From positions 5,617 to 69,616 of the forward strand of contig CAZGNV010000021.1 of assembly GCA_964527835.1 (NCBI GenBank): DNA of 64,000 nucleotides, given 5' to 3'. A program made the translations under genes and the position numbers. Below the pieces are notes generated by a model, which was not told the origin of the DNA, ran no database searches, and worked only from the letters and a program-made list of their open reading frames with translations. This document shows positions 33,790-43,531 of the stretch, piece after piece (the stretch's first letter is position 1; each line of letters opens with the position of its first letter). The DNA comes from JAFDCJ01 sp964527835. GTDB taxonomy: Bacteria; Desulfobacterota; Desulfobacteria; Desulfobacterales; JAFDCJ01.

Positions 33790-36411
33790 TTATTCCATTT
33801 GAGGTTTTATCTCTTCGAGATAAAAACACTCCAGCACATCGCCGACCTTGATGTCGTTGAAATTTTCAACACCAATGCCGCATTCATAACCGGCCTGCAC
33901 TTCTTTGACGTCGTCTTTAAAACGGCGCAACGAAGCGTTGCGGCCCTCGTATAAAACCACCCCGTCTCTGATCACCCGCATGGTCTGGCCGCGTTCTATC
34001 TTTCCGTCGGTGACATAACAGCCTGCAATGGCCCCCACTTTGGGAATCTGGAACACCTCCCGGACTTCCGCGGTGCCCAGCACGTGTTCTTCAAAAGTGG
34101 ACTCCATCATGCCGACCATGGCATCCTTGACATCCTTGATGATGTCGTAGATGACATTGTAAAAACGCATGTTCACGTTTTCTTCGGCGGCAAAGGCCTG
34201 AACTTTGGGTGTCGGCCTGACATTGAATCCAATGATGATGGCGTTGGATACCGCTGCCAGGGAAATGTCCGACTCGCTGATCGTCCCGGTGGCCGCATGG
34301 ACCACGTTGACCCGGACCTCATCGTTGGACAGCCCGGTCAAGGACTCCTGTAAAGCTTCTATGGAGCCGTGAACGTCGGCCTTGATGATGATGTTGAGAT
34401 CCTTGACCTCTCCCTGCTGCATCTGCTCGTAGAGCTTTTCCAGGCTCAACCGGTTTGTCTGGGCCAGTTCCTTGGTTCTCTGTTTCTGGAGGCGGTGCAA
34501 ACTGACCTGTTTGGCGCTTTTTTCATCAGCCAGCGCGACCAGTTCATCGCCGGCCAGAGGCACGCCGGACAGGCCCAGGACTTCAACCGGAATCGACGGG
34601 CCGGCGGACTCCACCTGCACGCCCCGGTCATTTAGCAGGGCGCGCACCTTGCCGTAGTGCACGCCGCACACCACGGCATCGCCGGTGTGCAGGGTGCCGT
34701 CTCTGACCAGCACCGTGGCCACCGGACCTCTGCCGGAATCAATTTTGGCCTCCACCACGTAGCCGAAAGCCCGCTTGTCGGCATTGGCTTTAAGCTCCAG
34801 AACCTCGGCCTGCAGGGAAATCATTTCCAGCAGTTCATCGATCCCCTGGTTCTGCTTGGCGGAAACATGGACAAAAATCGTGTCGCCGCCCCAATCCTCC
34901 GGGGTCAGACCGTGCTCGGCAAGCTCGCGTTTGACCCGATCCGGGTCGGCATTGGCCTTGTCGATTTTGTTGACGGCCACGATGATCGGCACCTCGGCCG
35001 CCCGGGCGTGGTTGATGGCTTCAATGGTTTGCGGCATCACGCCGTCGTCGGCGGCCACAACCAGCACGACAATGTCGGTGACCTTGGCCCCGCGGGCCCG
35101 CATGGCGGTAAACGCCTCATGGCCCGGGGTGTCGATAAAGGCGACATAGCCCTTGTCGGTGGCGACATGGTAAGCCCCGATGTGCTGGGTGATTCCACCG
35201 GCCTCCATCTCGGTGATGCGGGTTTTGCGGATGACATCCAGCAGGGATGTTTTGCCGTGATCCACATGCCCCATGATGGTGACCACGGGGGGGCGTTCCT
35301 GCAATTTTTCCGGGTCGTCGGCTTCCTGTTTTAAAACCGCCTCTTCTTCAAATGTGGCCGGTTCCACCTCGTAGTCGAATTCCGCGGCCACCAGCACGGC
35401 CGTGTCAAAGTCGATGCTCTGATTGACGGTGGCCATCACCCCCATGGACATCAGCACCTTGATCATCTCGCCGGCCTTGACCCCCATTCGCTTGGCCAGC
35501 TCGGAAAGCACAATGGCTTCATCGACTTTGATTCTGCGCTTGATTGCCTTGGCGGTGGTAATCTGGGTTTTTTTGGCGGCCGCGGCGGCCTTGGCCTTGG
35601 CCCCCTTGCGCGGTTTGCGGGATCGAAAGCCGACATCATACAGATCGGTGCCCTCAACCACCGATTTTTTGCGAAAAGATATTTTTTTCTTTAAAAAGCG
35701 TTTGTCCTGCTCCCCTTCTTCGCCTTTTTTCTTCCACTTCTTTTTGCGCGCATCCCTGGAGGCCAGATCCACCGGTGCTTCAGCGGCTTTTTTTACCGGT
35801 GCGCCGGCAGCCAGCCCACGGTCCACCCGGGCGGGTCCGGCAGCCTTTTTGTGCGGTGCCGGTTTCGGTGGTTTGATGGGAAGCTTGATGATTTTAGCGG
35901 ATTCGTCTTTTTTGACGGCCTTTTTAACTCGCGCCCTGGCTTTCGCAGCCGGTTTTTCGGCCTCCACGGCCGCCGGGGCTTTTTCCGCAGCTTTTTGTTC
36001 CGCTCCCGGCTCGGCGGCTGCCTCGGCTTCGGTCCCGGCCGCTGGCTGGGTTTCTTCAGCCGCGGCGGCGGGCGCCGTTTCCTCGGGCTGCTCTGCAACC
36101 GGTTCGGCAGTCTGCTGGGGTTCGGCCGGTGCCTCGTCGGCGCCGGGCTCCGCCGGCTCGGGAGCCGGCGGGGCAACTTCCACCTGGACTTTTTTCCGGC
36201 GTCTTCGAATCACCGTGGGCTTTACCCGCGTCTCCTCAACGGCCTGCTCTTTTTTGCCGAAAAGTTCCGTCTTAACTCTGGCAACGGCCTCATCATCCAG
36301 AGAACTCATATGGCTCTTGACCTCGATCTTCAGATCACCGAGCTTTTCGAGCAAAATTTTATTTGTCAGGTTAAGGTCTCTGGCGAGTTCATAAACTCTG
36401 ATCTTTGCCAT
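33790..36411 (-). CDS. infB: translation initiation factor IF-2
   Basis: A GTPase that places initiator tRNA on the 30S subunit. The 873 residues run as: a first IF2_N domain (1-50), a long Ala/Glu/Pro/Lys low-complexity linker (about 60-280), a second IF2_N (about 292-345), and the GTPase with G1 GHVDHGKT (381-388), G3 DTPGH (427-431) and G4 NKID near 480, then domains II-IV to the end. The linker is where in-frame repeats concentrate and probably varies between strains. Confidence 0.97.
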   Translation of the reverse strand: MAKIRVYELARDLNLTNKILLEKLGDLKIEVKSHMSSLDDEAVARVKTELFGKKEQAVEETRVKPTVIRRRRKKVQVEVAPPAPEPAEPGADEAPAEPQQTAEPVAEQPEETAPAAAAEETQPAAGTEAEAAAEPGAEQKAAEKAPAAVEAEKPAAKARARVKKAVKKDESAKIIKLPIKPPKPAPHKKAAGPARVDRGLAAGAPVKKAAEAPVDLASRDARKKKWKKKGEEGEQDKRFLKKKISFRKKSVVEGTDLYDVGFRSRKPRKGAKAKAAAAAKKTQITTAKAIKRRIKVDEAIVLSELAKRMGVKAGEMIKVLMSMGVMATVNQSIDFDTAVLVAAEFDYEVEPATFEEEAVLKQEADDPEKLQERPPVVTIMGHVDHGKTSLLDVIRKTRITEMEAGGITQHIGAYHVATDKGYVAFIDTPGHEAFTAMRARGAKVTDIVVLVVAADDGVMPQTIEAINHARAAEVPIIVAVNKIDKANADPDRVKRELAEHGLTPEDWGGDTIFVHVSAKQNQGIDELLEMISLQAEVLELKANADKRAFGYVVEAKIDSGRGPVATVLVRDGTLHTGDAVVCGVHYGKVRALLNDRGVQVESAGPSIPVEVLGLSGVPLAGDELVALADEKSAKQVSLHRLQKQRTKELAQTNRLSLEKLYEQMQQGEVKDLNIIIKADVHGSIEALQESLTGLSNDEVRVNVVHAATGTISESDISLAAVSNAIIIGFNVRPTPKVQAFAAEENVNMRFYNVIYDIIKDVKDAMVGMMESTFEEHVLGTAEVREVFQIPKVGAIAGCYVTDGKIERGQTMRVIRDGVVLYEGRNASLRRFKDDVKEVQAGYECGIGVENFNDIKVGDVLECFYLEEIKPQME

Positions 36412-36485
36412 TGCTCCCCCCTGGGGCTCTCGTTATTCAAGGCCTTCGGCCCTGGTGATTATTTATGCTGCCGATCATTGACCGG

Positions 36486-37961
36486 CTAACTGCGGTCTGC
36501 CTCAGTTTCATCGGAGGATTGCCCCACCGACGGCGTTTGGCCGGAATCAACATCGGCCGCATCGGCCGTATCCGTGTGATTTTCCTGCCCGCCTTGTTCA
36601 TCCCCCGGCTCCTGCTGCAGCGCTTCTTCTACTGCATTTTCTGCCGGTTCTTCAACGGATGCTTGCGGTTCATGGATCTCTTCTTCCAGTGGTGCATCCT
36701 CGTCCACCTGATCAGCAGCAGCGGCTTCGGCCACTGCAAGCCTGGCGGCCTCCAGCAGTTTGGCGGCCTTTTCTTCGCCGATTCCACGAATCTGGGTCAA
36801 GTCCTCAATGGTGGCGCGACTGACCTCCTCGGCCGAGTAAAATCCGCTTTCATACAGCGCGTCGGCCAGGCTAACCCCAACACCGGCAAGCGCCACCAGC
36901 GAATCATATCCGGTCTGCATGGCCTGGCTGTAACGGGTCTCACTTTTAACATCCAGGTGCCAGCCTGAAAGCTTGGAGGCCAGCCTCACGTTCTGCCCCT
37001 TCTTGCCGATGGCGATGGATAAAAATTCGTCCGGCACAATGACTTCCATGGCCCGGTTGTCCTCGTCGATGATGACCCGCGATATTTCGGCCGGCGCCAG
37101 CGCATTGCAGACAAACTTGGCCGGATCAACGTGCCAGGGGATGATATCAATTTTTTCACCCCGCAGTTCCTGGACCACGTTCTGCACCCTGCTGCCCTTC
37201 ATCCCCACACAGGCCCCCACCGGATCGATATCCGAGTTGTTCGAGGCCACAGCGATTTTAGCCCGCACGCCGGGCTCCCGCGCGGCTCCCATGATGTTGA
37301 CGATGCCTTCACTGATTTCAGGGACTTCCGTGCGGAAAAGGTCAATCAGAAAGTCGGGATGAGTGCGTGACAGAATAATCTGCGGCCCCCGCGATTCATG
37401 CAGGACATCCAGGATGTAAGCACGGATGCGGTCTCCCCGGCGGTAGGATTCTCTGGGCACCTGCTCGCGCACCGGCACGATTCCCTCGGTGTGGCCCAGG
37501 TTGACGATGATATCACCCCGGTCGATGCGCTGCACGATGCCGTTGATGATCTCTCCCTTGCGGTTGACGAAACTGGCGTATACGGCATCTTTTTCAGCGT
37601 CCTTCATTTTCTGGATAATCACCTGTTTAGCGGACTGGGCGGCAATCCGCCCGAAGGTGCTGGTATCCATTTTGGTGCCCAGGCTGTCACCGATTTCGCA
37701 TTCGGGGTCCAGCTCACGTCCCTCTTCAAGGCTGATCTGCAGCTCCGGCTCAGTGACCTCTGCGACCACCTCTTTGAATTGAAAAACTTCGATCTCGCCG
37801 GACTCTTCGTTGTACTGAACTTCAATATCCATCTTGTTGCCGTATTTCTTCCTGGCGGCAGATCGCAGCGCTTCTTCCAGAGCCTTGATAAGAACGTCCT
37901 TGTCAATCCCCTTGTCACGGCTAACCTGATCAACGACACGCTTGATATCGGATATAATCAT
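36486..37961 (-). CDS. nusA: transcription termination/antitermination factor NusA
   Basis: The 491-residue RNA polymerase-associated factor has the N-terminal polymerase-binding domain, an S1 domain (about 125-200), two KH domains (GACVGMKGSRVQNVVQEL, SIAIGKKGQNVRLASKL), one helix-hairpin-helix (LTQIRGIGEEKAAKLLEAA) and a strongly acidic tail of about 65 residues. The usual bacterial form without the tail ends near the HhH. ATG 37961 has GGAG 7 nt upstream; TTG 37973 is unlikely. Confidence 0.96.
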   Translation of the reverse strand: MIISDIKRVVDQVSRDKGIDKDVLIKALEEALRSAARKKYGNKMDIEVQYNEESGEIEVFQFKEVVAEVTEPELQISLEEGRELDPECEIGDSLGTKMDTSTFGRIAAQSAKQVIIQKMKDAEKDAVYASFVNRKGEIINGIVQRIDRGDIIVNLGHTEGIVPVREQVPRESYRRGDRIRAYILDVLHESRGPQIILSRTHPDFLIDLFRTEVPEISEGIVNIMGAAREPGVRAKIAVASNNSDIDPVGACVGMKGSRVQNVVQELRGEKIDIIPWHVDPAKFVCNALAPAEISRVIIDEDNRAMEVIVPDEFLSIAIGKKGQNVRLASKLSGWHLDVKSETRYSQAMQTGYDSLVALAGVGVSLADALYESGFYSAEEVSRATIEDLTQIRGIGEEKAAKLLEAARLAVAEAAAADQVDEDAPLEEEIHEPQASVEEPAENAVEEALQQEPGDEQGGQENHTDTADAADVDSGQTPSVGQSSDETEADRS

Positions 37962-37975
37962 TGATGTCTCCAATT

Positions 37976-38497
37976 TTATTGGGCCAATTGGGCCTTTGAA
38001 ATATCCCCGTAAGCAATGGCAACGATTTGTTGCTCGCTTTGCAGATTTACCTGTTCACCGGATATTCCCAGCAAAACTCCGCTAAATGTTTTTTGGCCGT
38101 TTACCGGTCGTTTGGTTTTAATTTTCGCCCGCTGTCCTTTGAATCTTTCAAAATCATGTTTTTTCACCAGGGGCCGATTCGGTCCCGGAGAGCTGACTTC
38201 CAGGCGATAGGGACCGACATTGTCCAGGGCAACATCCAGGATATCTCCCATTTCACGGCTGACGCTCACACAATCATCCAGCTTAATGCCCCCGTCCTTG
38301 TCGATATACAGCCGCAGCACCCTGCCGCCGGCCTCCCGTCGAAATTCGACCTGCACCAGCTCCAGGCCTTCCGAAGCACACAGGGGCTCCGCCAGGGACC
38401 AGACCCGGGCCGCAACCCGCTGTTCATTGAGATTAGACGGGGGGAGGTTCCGGGACCGCGACGTCTTTTCTGATTTTTTGTTCCCTGTTTTTGCCAC
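37976..38497 (-). CDS. rimP: ribosome maturation factor RimP
   Basis: Needed for 30S maturation. From GTG 38497 the protein is 173 residues, a Lys/Arg-rich N-terminus followed by the two-domain fold: LCASEGLELVQVEFRREAGGRVLRLYIDKDGGI, DDCVSVSREMGDILDV and RLEVSSPGPNRPL. GGAGGAG lies 12 nt before the GTG, a little far, so the start is not certain. It precedes nusA, as is standard. Confidence 0.92.
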   Translation of the reverse strand: MAKTGNKKSEKTSRSRNLPPSNLNEQRVAARVWSLAEPLCASEGLELVQVEFRREAGGRVLRLYIDKDGGIKLDDCVSVSREMGDILDVALDNVGPYRLEVSSPGPNRPLVKKHDFERFKGQRAKIKTKRPVNGQKTFSGVLLGISGEQVNLQSEQQIVAIAYGDISKAQLAQ

Positions 38498-38525
38498 TGC
38501 CCAACTGTCTCCTCCAAAACACAAA

Positions 38526-38547
38526 AAACGGGCGATCGCCCGTTTCC
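38526..38547 (-). terminator. intrinsic terminator/attenuator upstream of rimP
   Basis: A perfect 20-bp palindrome (38526-38545, GC-rich centre GGGCGATCGCCC) is followed on the minus strand by a T-run. It lies between tRNA-Gly and the rimP ribosome site, so transcripts starting at the tRNA promoter would meet it before rimP-nusA-infB. This resembles the metY-rimP layout of E. coli. Confidence 0.8.
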
Positions 38548-38696
38548 TCGTGTTTGCCGGTACACCTTTTTATGTATAGCGAGAAAAGATTATCAGTTCA
38601 TGCCATTAACCATAGGAAAAGAGTTAAATTCATCCCACAATACATAAAAGGCTCCACCCCAAACCACAAAGTAAAACGGAAAAGGCGAACTTAAGC

Positions 38697-38772
38697 TGGA
38701 GCGGGCAACGAGATTCGAACTCGCGACACCAAGCTTGGGAAGCTTGTACTCTACCAACTGAGCTATGCCCGC
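38697..38772 (-). tRNA. tRNA-Gly (anticodon CCC)
   Basis: On the minus strand GCGGGCA pairs with TGCCCGC, the D arm is CTCAGTTGGTAGAG, and the anticodon stem CAAGC/GCTTG has loop TTCCCAA, giving anticodon CCC. The T arm is GCGAG-TTCGAAT-CTCGT, with CCA encoded at 38699-38697. It decodes GGG. It stands in front of rimP-nusA-infB, where E. coli has an initiator tRNA gene. Confidence 0.95.
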
Positions 38773-38788
38773 TCGCCTAAGATTAGAA

Positions 38789-38817
38789 TTATTAAGACAA
38801 ATTGCATCGATTGTCAA
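38789..38817 (-). promoter_or_regulatory. promoter of tRNA-Gly and perhaps the rimP-nusA-infB operon
   Basis: TTGACA (38817-38812) and TAATAA (38794-38789) are exactly 17 bp apart on the minus strand, and the tRNA starts 17 bp downstream. It is one of the best promoter matches in the window. Confidence 0.75.
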
Positions 38818-38905
38818 TAACTTTCAACAATTATTTCCCAAATTCAAAAGTTGCCGATAAGTCCCGATCATCGACTGCCAGCGCGATGCGCATTCTGGTT
38901 GAGCG

Positions 38906-39253
38906 TCATTTGTCCACCAGATCCCGGATGCTTTTCAGCTCGGCTTTCAATTCCTCCACCAGCTCCGCGGGCAGCGACGCGGCAGGTTTGTCCCGGGCGC
39001 TGAGATAACTGCGCGCGCCGGCAATGGTATATTTCCGGTCGTACAGCAAATGCTTGATCTCCAGGATCAATTCAATGTCTTTCTTGGTATAGGATCGCTG
39101 GCCCGCAGCCGTGCGCCGGGGACGGATCTTGCGAAACTCGCTTTCCCAGAACCTCAGTACATGGCTGGGAAGGCCGGTTATCTTGCTGACCTCCCCGATT
39201 TTAAAATAAAACTTGTCCGGCAGCTCGATCTGGTTCGGTTTTTTATCCTGCAT
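38906..39253 (-). CDS. MerR-family transcriptional regulator
   Basis: A 115-residue regulator with an N-terminal MerR helix-turn-helix (FKIGEVSKITGLPSHVLRFWESEF, then RRTAAGQRSYTKKDIELIL). The C-terminus is short and Lys/Glu-rich with no metal or drug-binding pocket visible. It starts at ATG 39253 after TTGGGGAT and follows pheT by 68 bp, the position taken by ihfA in many proteobacteria. The target is unknown. Confidence 0.88.
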   Translation of the reverse strand: MQDKKPNQIELPDKFYFKIGEVSKITGLPSHVLRFWESEFRKIRPRRTAAGQRSYTKKDIELILEIKHLLYDRKYTIAGARSYLSARDKPAASLPAELVEELKAELKSIRDLVDK

Positions 39254-39321
39254 GGTCAATCCCCAAGGATCCGTCAGGGCAAATCGCCCGACGGACAATA
39301 TGAGGCGGCCTGCTGCTGCAC

Positions 39322-41748
39322 TCAGGCCGGCAGCCCCGCATCAAAAGCCTGCAGGAGCCTGGCGGTAATCGACTTGTGCAGCTGGTTGACATCCTCATCG
39401 ACCAGGGTTTTCTCATGGGAACGGTAGGTCAGGCGAAACGAAACGCTCTTTTTTCCGGCCGCAATGGGATCTCCTTCAAACACGGCAAACAGGTGCACGG
39501 ACTCCACCAGCGCTTCACCCATATTTTCGACGGTTTCCAGTATCAACTGGGCTTCCACCGCCTGATCGACGATGATGGTGATGTCCCGGTAAATCGCCGG
39601 AAATATCGGCAGCGGCTTGAAACTCACCGCCGTCGGAATCAAGGGGATCAGATGGTCCAATTCAAGCTCAAAGATATAGGCGCTTTGTTTCAATTCAAAG
39701 CGGTCACAAAGCCGGGGATGAATTTCACCCACCCGGCCCAGCCGCGTGTCGCCGGCCATAATCCAGGCACAATAGCCGGCGCGAGTGTAATCGCAGGCAT
39801 CGGCCGCAATGCGGGTAAAACGCAGCCCGTCTATTTTCAACCCTGCCAGCAATCCCTCGACAACCCCCTTGATATCGAAATAATCACAAGCAACCGCCGG
39901 GCCGTGCCACGAGGCTTCCCGGGCCATTCCCGTCCACAAGGCCGCCAGTATTTCCGGCTCCCGGGGCAGCAGCTGATCCGCGGCGGGGATGAAAATTTTT
40001 CCGACTTCAAAAATCTTCAGGGTTTTGATCTGCCGGGTGAGGTTATAGCGCATGGTCTCAAGCAATCCCGGTATCAGTGACGTGCGCATGACGGCCTGGT
40101 CCTCGGTGAGAGGATTTAAAATCTCAACCTGGCGGCAGCGCGGATCCGTCGCCGCCAGCCCGAGCCGCTGCGGGGTCTGGCGGTGGACAAAACTGTAAGT
40201 AATCACCTCCGAAAAACCGAAACCGGTCATCAACTGCCGCAGCCGGCGCCGCACCTCTATCTGCCGGGCAACCGGGCGAGCCTCGGCCGGCATGGCGGGA
40301 TAACTGATGGGAATATTATCGTAGCCGGCCAGCCGGGCCACTTCCTCCATCAGGTCTTCTGGTCTGGAGATGTCCACCCGGAAGGTTGGAGCCGTAACCT
40401 CCAGCCGGTGGTCATCATCGTCGGGGACAACCTCATCCACCTCGAATTCAATGGATTCGAGCAGGTTTTTCATGTTGCCGGCATCAAGCCCGATGCCCAA
40501 CAGCCGGCGCGTGCGCTGAACACTCATTGAAATCCGGACTGACTTTTGCGGCTGCGGGTATTCATCGATCAGGCCCTCGACCAGGGTGCCCCCGCCAAGT
40601 TCCGCCATCAGCCGGGCGGCGCGGTTGAGCGCCCGCACGGTGCCTTCCGGGTCCACGCCGCGTTCGAAACGGTGTGAGGCCTCTGTGTTCAGCCCCAGCT
40701 TCTTCGATGTCTTGCGGATGCTGACCGGGTTGAAATAGGCGCTTTCAATCAACACCCGGGAAGTGCCGGTTTCAATTTCCGAGTTGAGTCCGCCCATCAC
40801 GCCCCCCACGGCCACCGGTTTTTGTCCGTCGCAGATCATGAGCATTTCAGCATCCAGCACCCGCTCATTCTGGTCCAGGGTGACAAATTTTTCGCCGGCG
40901 CGGGCGGTACGGACCACGATGCGATTTTCGGCCAGCCGGTCGAAGTCAAAAGCGTGCAGGGGCTGGCCGGTTTCCATCAAAACGAAATTGGTGATATCAA
41001 CAATGTTGTTGATGGGCCGCAGACCGATCGACAGCAGGCGGTCCTGCAGCCAGAACGGAGAAGTTTTCACCCTGACGGCGTCCACCAGGCGGGCGCTGTA
41101 GCGCGGACAGTGATCAGGCGCTTCAATGGTCACCGAAGTCAGAGCGGCGATGCGGTTGCCCCTGTCCTCCAGACTGAAATCGGGATAGCGCAGGGTGGTT
41201 TTCTGGATCGCTGCGACCTCGCGGGCGATACCGATGACGCTGAGACAATCCGGACGATTGGGGGTCAGATCAAACTCAAAGACGGTGTCGCTAAGCTTCA
41301 GGGCTTCGGCCAGCCGGTCACCCGGCTTCAAGGCTCCGTCCAGTTCCATGATGCCGCCGGGATCGGATCCCAGCCCCAGTTCCATGTCGCTGCACAGCAT
41401 CGCCTCGGAAGCCTGCCCCCGGATGACATTTTTTTCAAGCACGGTGCCATCCGGAAAAACCGTCCCCGGCAGCGCCACCGGGGCCAGCATGCCCGTCTTG
41501 ACATTGGGGGCGCCACAGACCACGGTCAGCTCCCGCTGCGGTAAATGAACCCGGCATATTTTCAGCTGCTCGGCATTGGGATGGTCCTCAACAGCCTCAA
41601 TGCGTCCCACCAGGACTTTTTGTAGATAACTGTAACGGTCGGCAACCGCCTCCACCTCCAGTCCCGCCATTGTCAGCGCCTCGGCCAGTTCGGCCGGGTC
41701 CATTTGGACGTCAACATAATCTTTAAGCCAGCTCAAGCTAACTTTCAT
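39322..41748 (-). CDS. pheT: phenylalanyl-tRNA synthetase beta subunit
   Basis: The 808-residue subunit contains the tRNA-binding domain (about 40-150), the B3/B4 editing domain, B5, the class II-like core and the C-terminal FDX-ACB anticodon-binding domain (IFPAIYRDITIIVD ... SFRLTYRSHEKTLVDEDVN). ATG 41748 gives MKVSLSWLKDYVDV, the family start; the longer frame is an artefact of the upstream repeat. It is separated from pheS by 223 bp filled by a long inverted repeat, unusual for this operon. Confidence 0.97.
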   Translation of the reverse strand: MKVSLSWLKDYVDVQMDPAELAEALTMAGLEVEAVADRYSYLQKVLVGRIEAVEDHPNAEQLKICRVHLPQRELTVVCGAPNVKTGMLAPVALPGTVFPDGTVLEKNVIRGQASEAMLCSDMELGLGSDPGGIMELDGALKPGDRLAEALKLSDTVFEFDLTPNRPDCLSVIGIAREVAAIQKTTLRYPDFSLEDRGNRIAALTSVTIEAPDHCPRYSARLVDAVRVKTSPFWLQDRLLSIGLRPINNIVDITNFVLMETGQPLHAFDFDRLAENRIVVRTARAGEKFVTLDQNERVLDAEMLMICDGQKPVAVGGVMGGLNSEIETGTSRVLIESAYFNPVSIRKTSKKLGLNTEASHRFERGVDPEGTVRALNRAARLMAELGGGTLVEGLIDEYPQPQKSVRISMSVQRTRRLLGIGLDAGNMKNLLESIEFEVDEVVPDDDDHRLEVTAPTFRVDISRPEDLMEEVARLAGYDNIPISYPAMPAEARPVARQIEVRRRLRQLMTGFGFSEVITYSFVHRQTPQRLGLAATDPRCRQVEILNPLTEDQAVMRTSLIPGLLETMRYNLTRQIKTLKIFEVGKIFIPAADQLLPREPEILAALWTGMAREASWHGPAVACDYFDIKGVVEGLLAGLKIDGLRFTRIAADACDYTRAGYCAWIMAGDTRLGRVGEIHPRLCDRFELKQSAYIFELELDHLIPLIPTAVSFKPLPIFPAIYRDITIIVDQAVEAQLILETVENMGEALVESVHLFAVFEGDPIAAGKKSVSFRLTYRSHEKTLVDEDVNQLHKSITARLLQAFDAGLPA

Positions 41749-41775
41749 TGCCAAACCGTAGTTGAATTTGAAAAT

Positions 41776-41957
41776 TTCGTAAAAGTCTTTTGTGAGCGGC
41801 TTTGAGCATTTTGGGAAAATGATTGCTGGAATCCTGAGCGTTAAGAAATTCAAACTGTTTGAGGGCGCTAGCCCGAGTTTTTGAATTTTAGTGAAGGATT
41901 CCAGTAATCCCCAAAATGCTCACGAAGCGAACAAAAGTGACTTTTACGCCTTCATCA
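41776..41957. repeat. long inverted repeat, family 1, copy B (between pheS and pheT)
   Basis: The outer arms (41777-41835 and 41895-41957) pair over GAGCATTTTGGG, GGAATCCT and the outer CGTAAAAGTC part. The 49-bp core at 41838-41886 matches the cores of copies A and C. In the core the inner pair is ATTCAAA/TTTGAAT here and TTGCAAG/CTTGCAA in the other two, a compensatory change that keeps the stem. It interrupts an otherwise normal pheST operon. Confidence 0.8.
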
Positions 41958-41971
41958 GAATTGTCGTCGTA

Positions 41972-42979
41972 CTAAAACTGCGCCAGAAAGCGCATGTCAT
42001 TTTCAAAAAATCTGCGGATGTCATCGATGCCGTACTTGAGCATGGCGATGCGTTCCACCCCCATGCCAAAGGCAAAACCGGTGTAACGGCCGGCATCATA
42101 ACCGACATTTTCATACAACGCCGGGTGCACCATCCCCGAGCCGAGAATCTCGAGCCATCCGGTGTGGGAACAGACCCGGCACCCCTTGCCGCGGCACATG
42201 ACACACAGAATGTCCACCTCCGCGCTGGGTTCGGTAAACGGAAAGAAGCTGGGGCGAAACCGCAGGCTGGTCCGGTCGTCGAACATCCGGTGAATAAAAG
42301 CGGTCAGGATGCCCTTAAGATCGCCGAAGGATATGCCCTCATCCACCAACAGGCCTTCCACCTGGTGAAACATGGGGGTGTGGGTCAGGTCGGAGTCACA
42401 GCGGTACACCTTGCCGGGCATGATGATTCGGACCGGGGGGCGTTGTTTTTCCATGGTCCGGATCTGCAGCGGAGAGGTGTGAGTCCTCAACACCGTATCA
42501 TCATTGATGAAAAAGGTGTCCTGCATGTCCCGGGCCGGGTGGTCCTTGGGAAAATTCAGCGCCTCGAAATTGTAATAGTCCGATTCCACCTCCGGTCCCT
42601 CGGCGATGTCAAAACCCAGGGCGGAAAAGATATTGCACATCTGCTCATTGATCAGGGTAATCGGATGCATGGCACCGCAGGCGGCTCGCCGCCCGGGCAG
42701 GGAAACATCAATGCCCCGTTCGGCAGTTGCATCCTGCGTGCGGCGATTGTCAGCCGCCTGCCGGAACGCCTGATCCAGGTCTTTTTTAATCTCGTTGGCC
42801 TTTTTGCCGGCCGCCGGCCGCTGGTCGGCCGGCAGCTGCGAAATGTTGCGTAAAAAACGGGTCAACACCCCCTTGCGCCCCAGGTAGTGGACGGCAATTT
42901 CCTCTACCGCCTTGGCGCTTTGCGCCTTCTCGAGTGCGGCAAGGGCTTCTTGGTGTATTTGATCCAGATCTTTTTCCAC
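41972..42979 (-). CDS. pheS: phenylalanyl-tRNA synthetase alpha subunit
   Basis: The catalytic subunit, 335 residues. The N-terminal coiled coil is short; the class II core has MHPITLINEQMCNIF, DTFFINDDTVLRTHTSPLQIR, FHQVEGLLVDEGISFGDLKG, FRPSFFPFTEPSAEVD and the GMGVERIAML motif 3. A cysteine-rich insertion (CVMCRGKGCRVCSHTGW) precedes motif 3, a variant known in many bacteria. It starts at GTG 42979. Confidence 0.97.
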   Translation of the reverse strand: MEKDLDQIHQEALAALEKAQSAKAVEEIAVHYLGRKGVLTRFLRNISQLPADQRPAAGKKANEIKKDLDQAFRQAADNRRTQDATAERGIDVSLPGRRAACGAMHPITLINEQMCNIFSALGFDIAEGPEVESDYYNFEALNFPKDHPARDMQDTFFINDDTVLRTHTSPLQIRTMEKQRPPVRIIMPGKVYRCDSDLTHTPMFHQVEGLLVDEGISFGDLKGILTAFIHRMFDDRTSLRFRPSFFPFTEPSAEVDILCVMCRGKGCRVCSHTGWLEILGSGMVHPALYENVGYDAGRYTGFAFGMGVERIAMLKYGIDDIRRFFENDMRFLAQF

Positions 42980-43101
42980 AGTTCCCGTCTTTGATGTTCA
43001 CCCGGTCCGGGGTGCAATGCGAACCGCAATCCAGTGTCAGACAGCCAATAGCGGTGGGCTGGCGTCCGGCTCAAGGGTCATGAGCGCCCCGCTCATCCGG
43101 A

Positions 43102-43452
43102 TTAAAGTTGCTGGGCCGCCAGGTTGGCGATTTTCGCAAACCCGCCGGGATCGGATACGGCCAGTTCAGCCAGCACTTTGCGGTCGAGCTGCACGCCGGC
43201 CATTTTCAGTCCGTGTATGAACTTGCTGTAGGACAGATTGTTGATCCGGGCGGCGGCATTAATCCGGGCAATCCAGAGTTTGCGAAAATCACGCTTGCGC
43301 GCCCGCCGGTCCCGGTAAGCATACATCAGGGCCTTGTCCACCGCATCAGCGGCGGTACGATACAATTTGCTGCGTCCGCCGCGAAATCCTTTGGCCAGCT
43401 TCAACACCTTTTTACGGCGTCTGCGGGCCTTAAATCCACGTTTGACTCTCAT
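43102..43452 (-). CDS. rplT: 50S ribosomal protein L20
   Basis: A 116-residue basic protein that starts MRVKRGFKARRRRKKVLKLAKGF and has RRARKRDFRKLWIARINAAAR, the 23S rRNA-binding and assembly part. The start has AAGGAG. In other bacteria L20 represses the rpmI-rplT mRNA; a hairpin upstream of rpmI here may be part of such control. Confidence 0.98.
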   Translation of the reverse strand: MRVKRGFKARRRRKKVLKLAKGFRGGRSKLYRTAADAVDKALMYAYRDRRARKRDFRKLWIARINAAARINNLSYSKFIHGLKMAGVQLDRKVLAELAVSDPGGFAKIANLAAQQL

Positions 43453-43531
43453 GGGTCCATCTCCTTATGGCTTAACTTGAAAAAATCAGCTGTTTCCATT
43501 CAATGCGCAGCTGCCAGTCGAAAAAACATTG

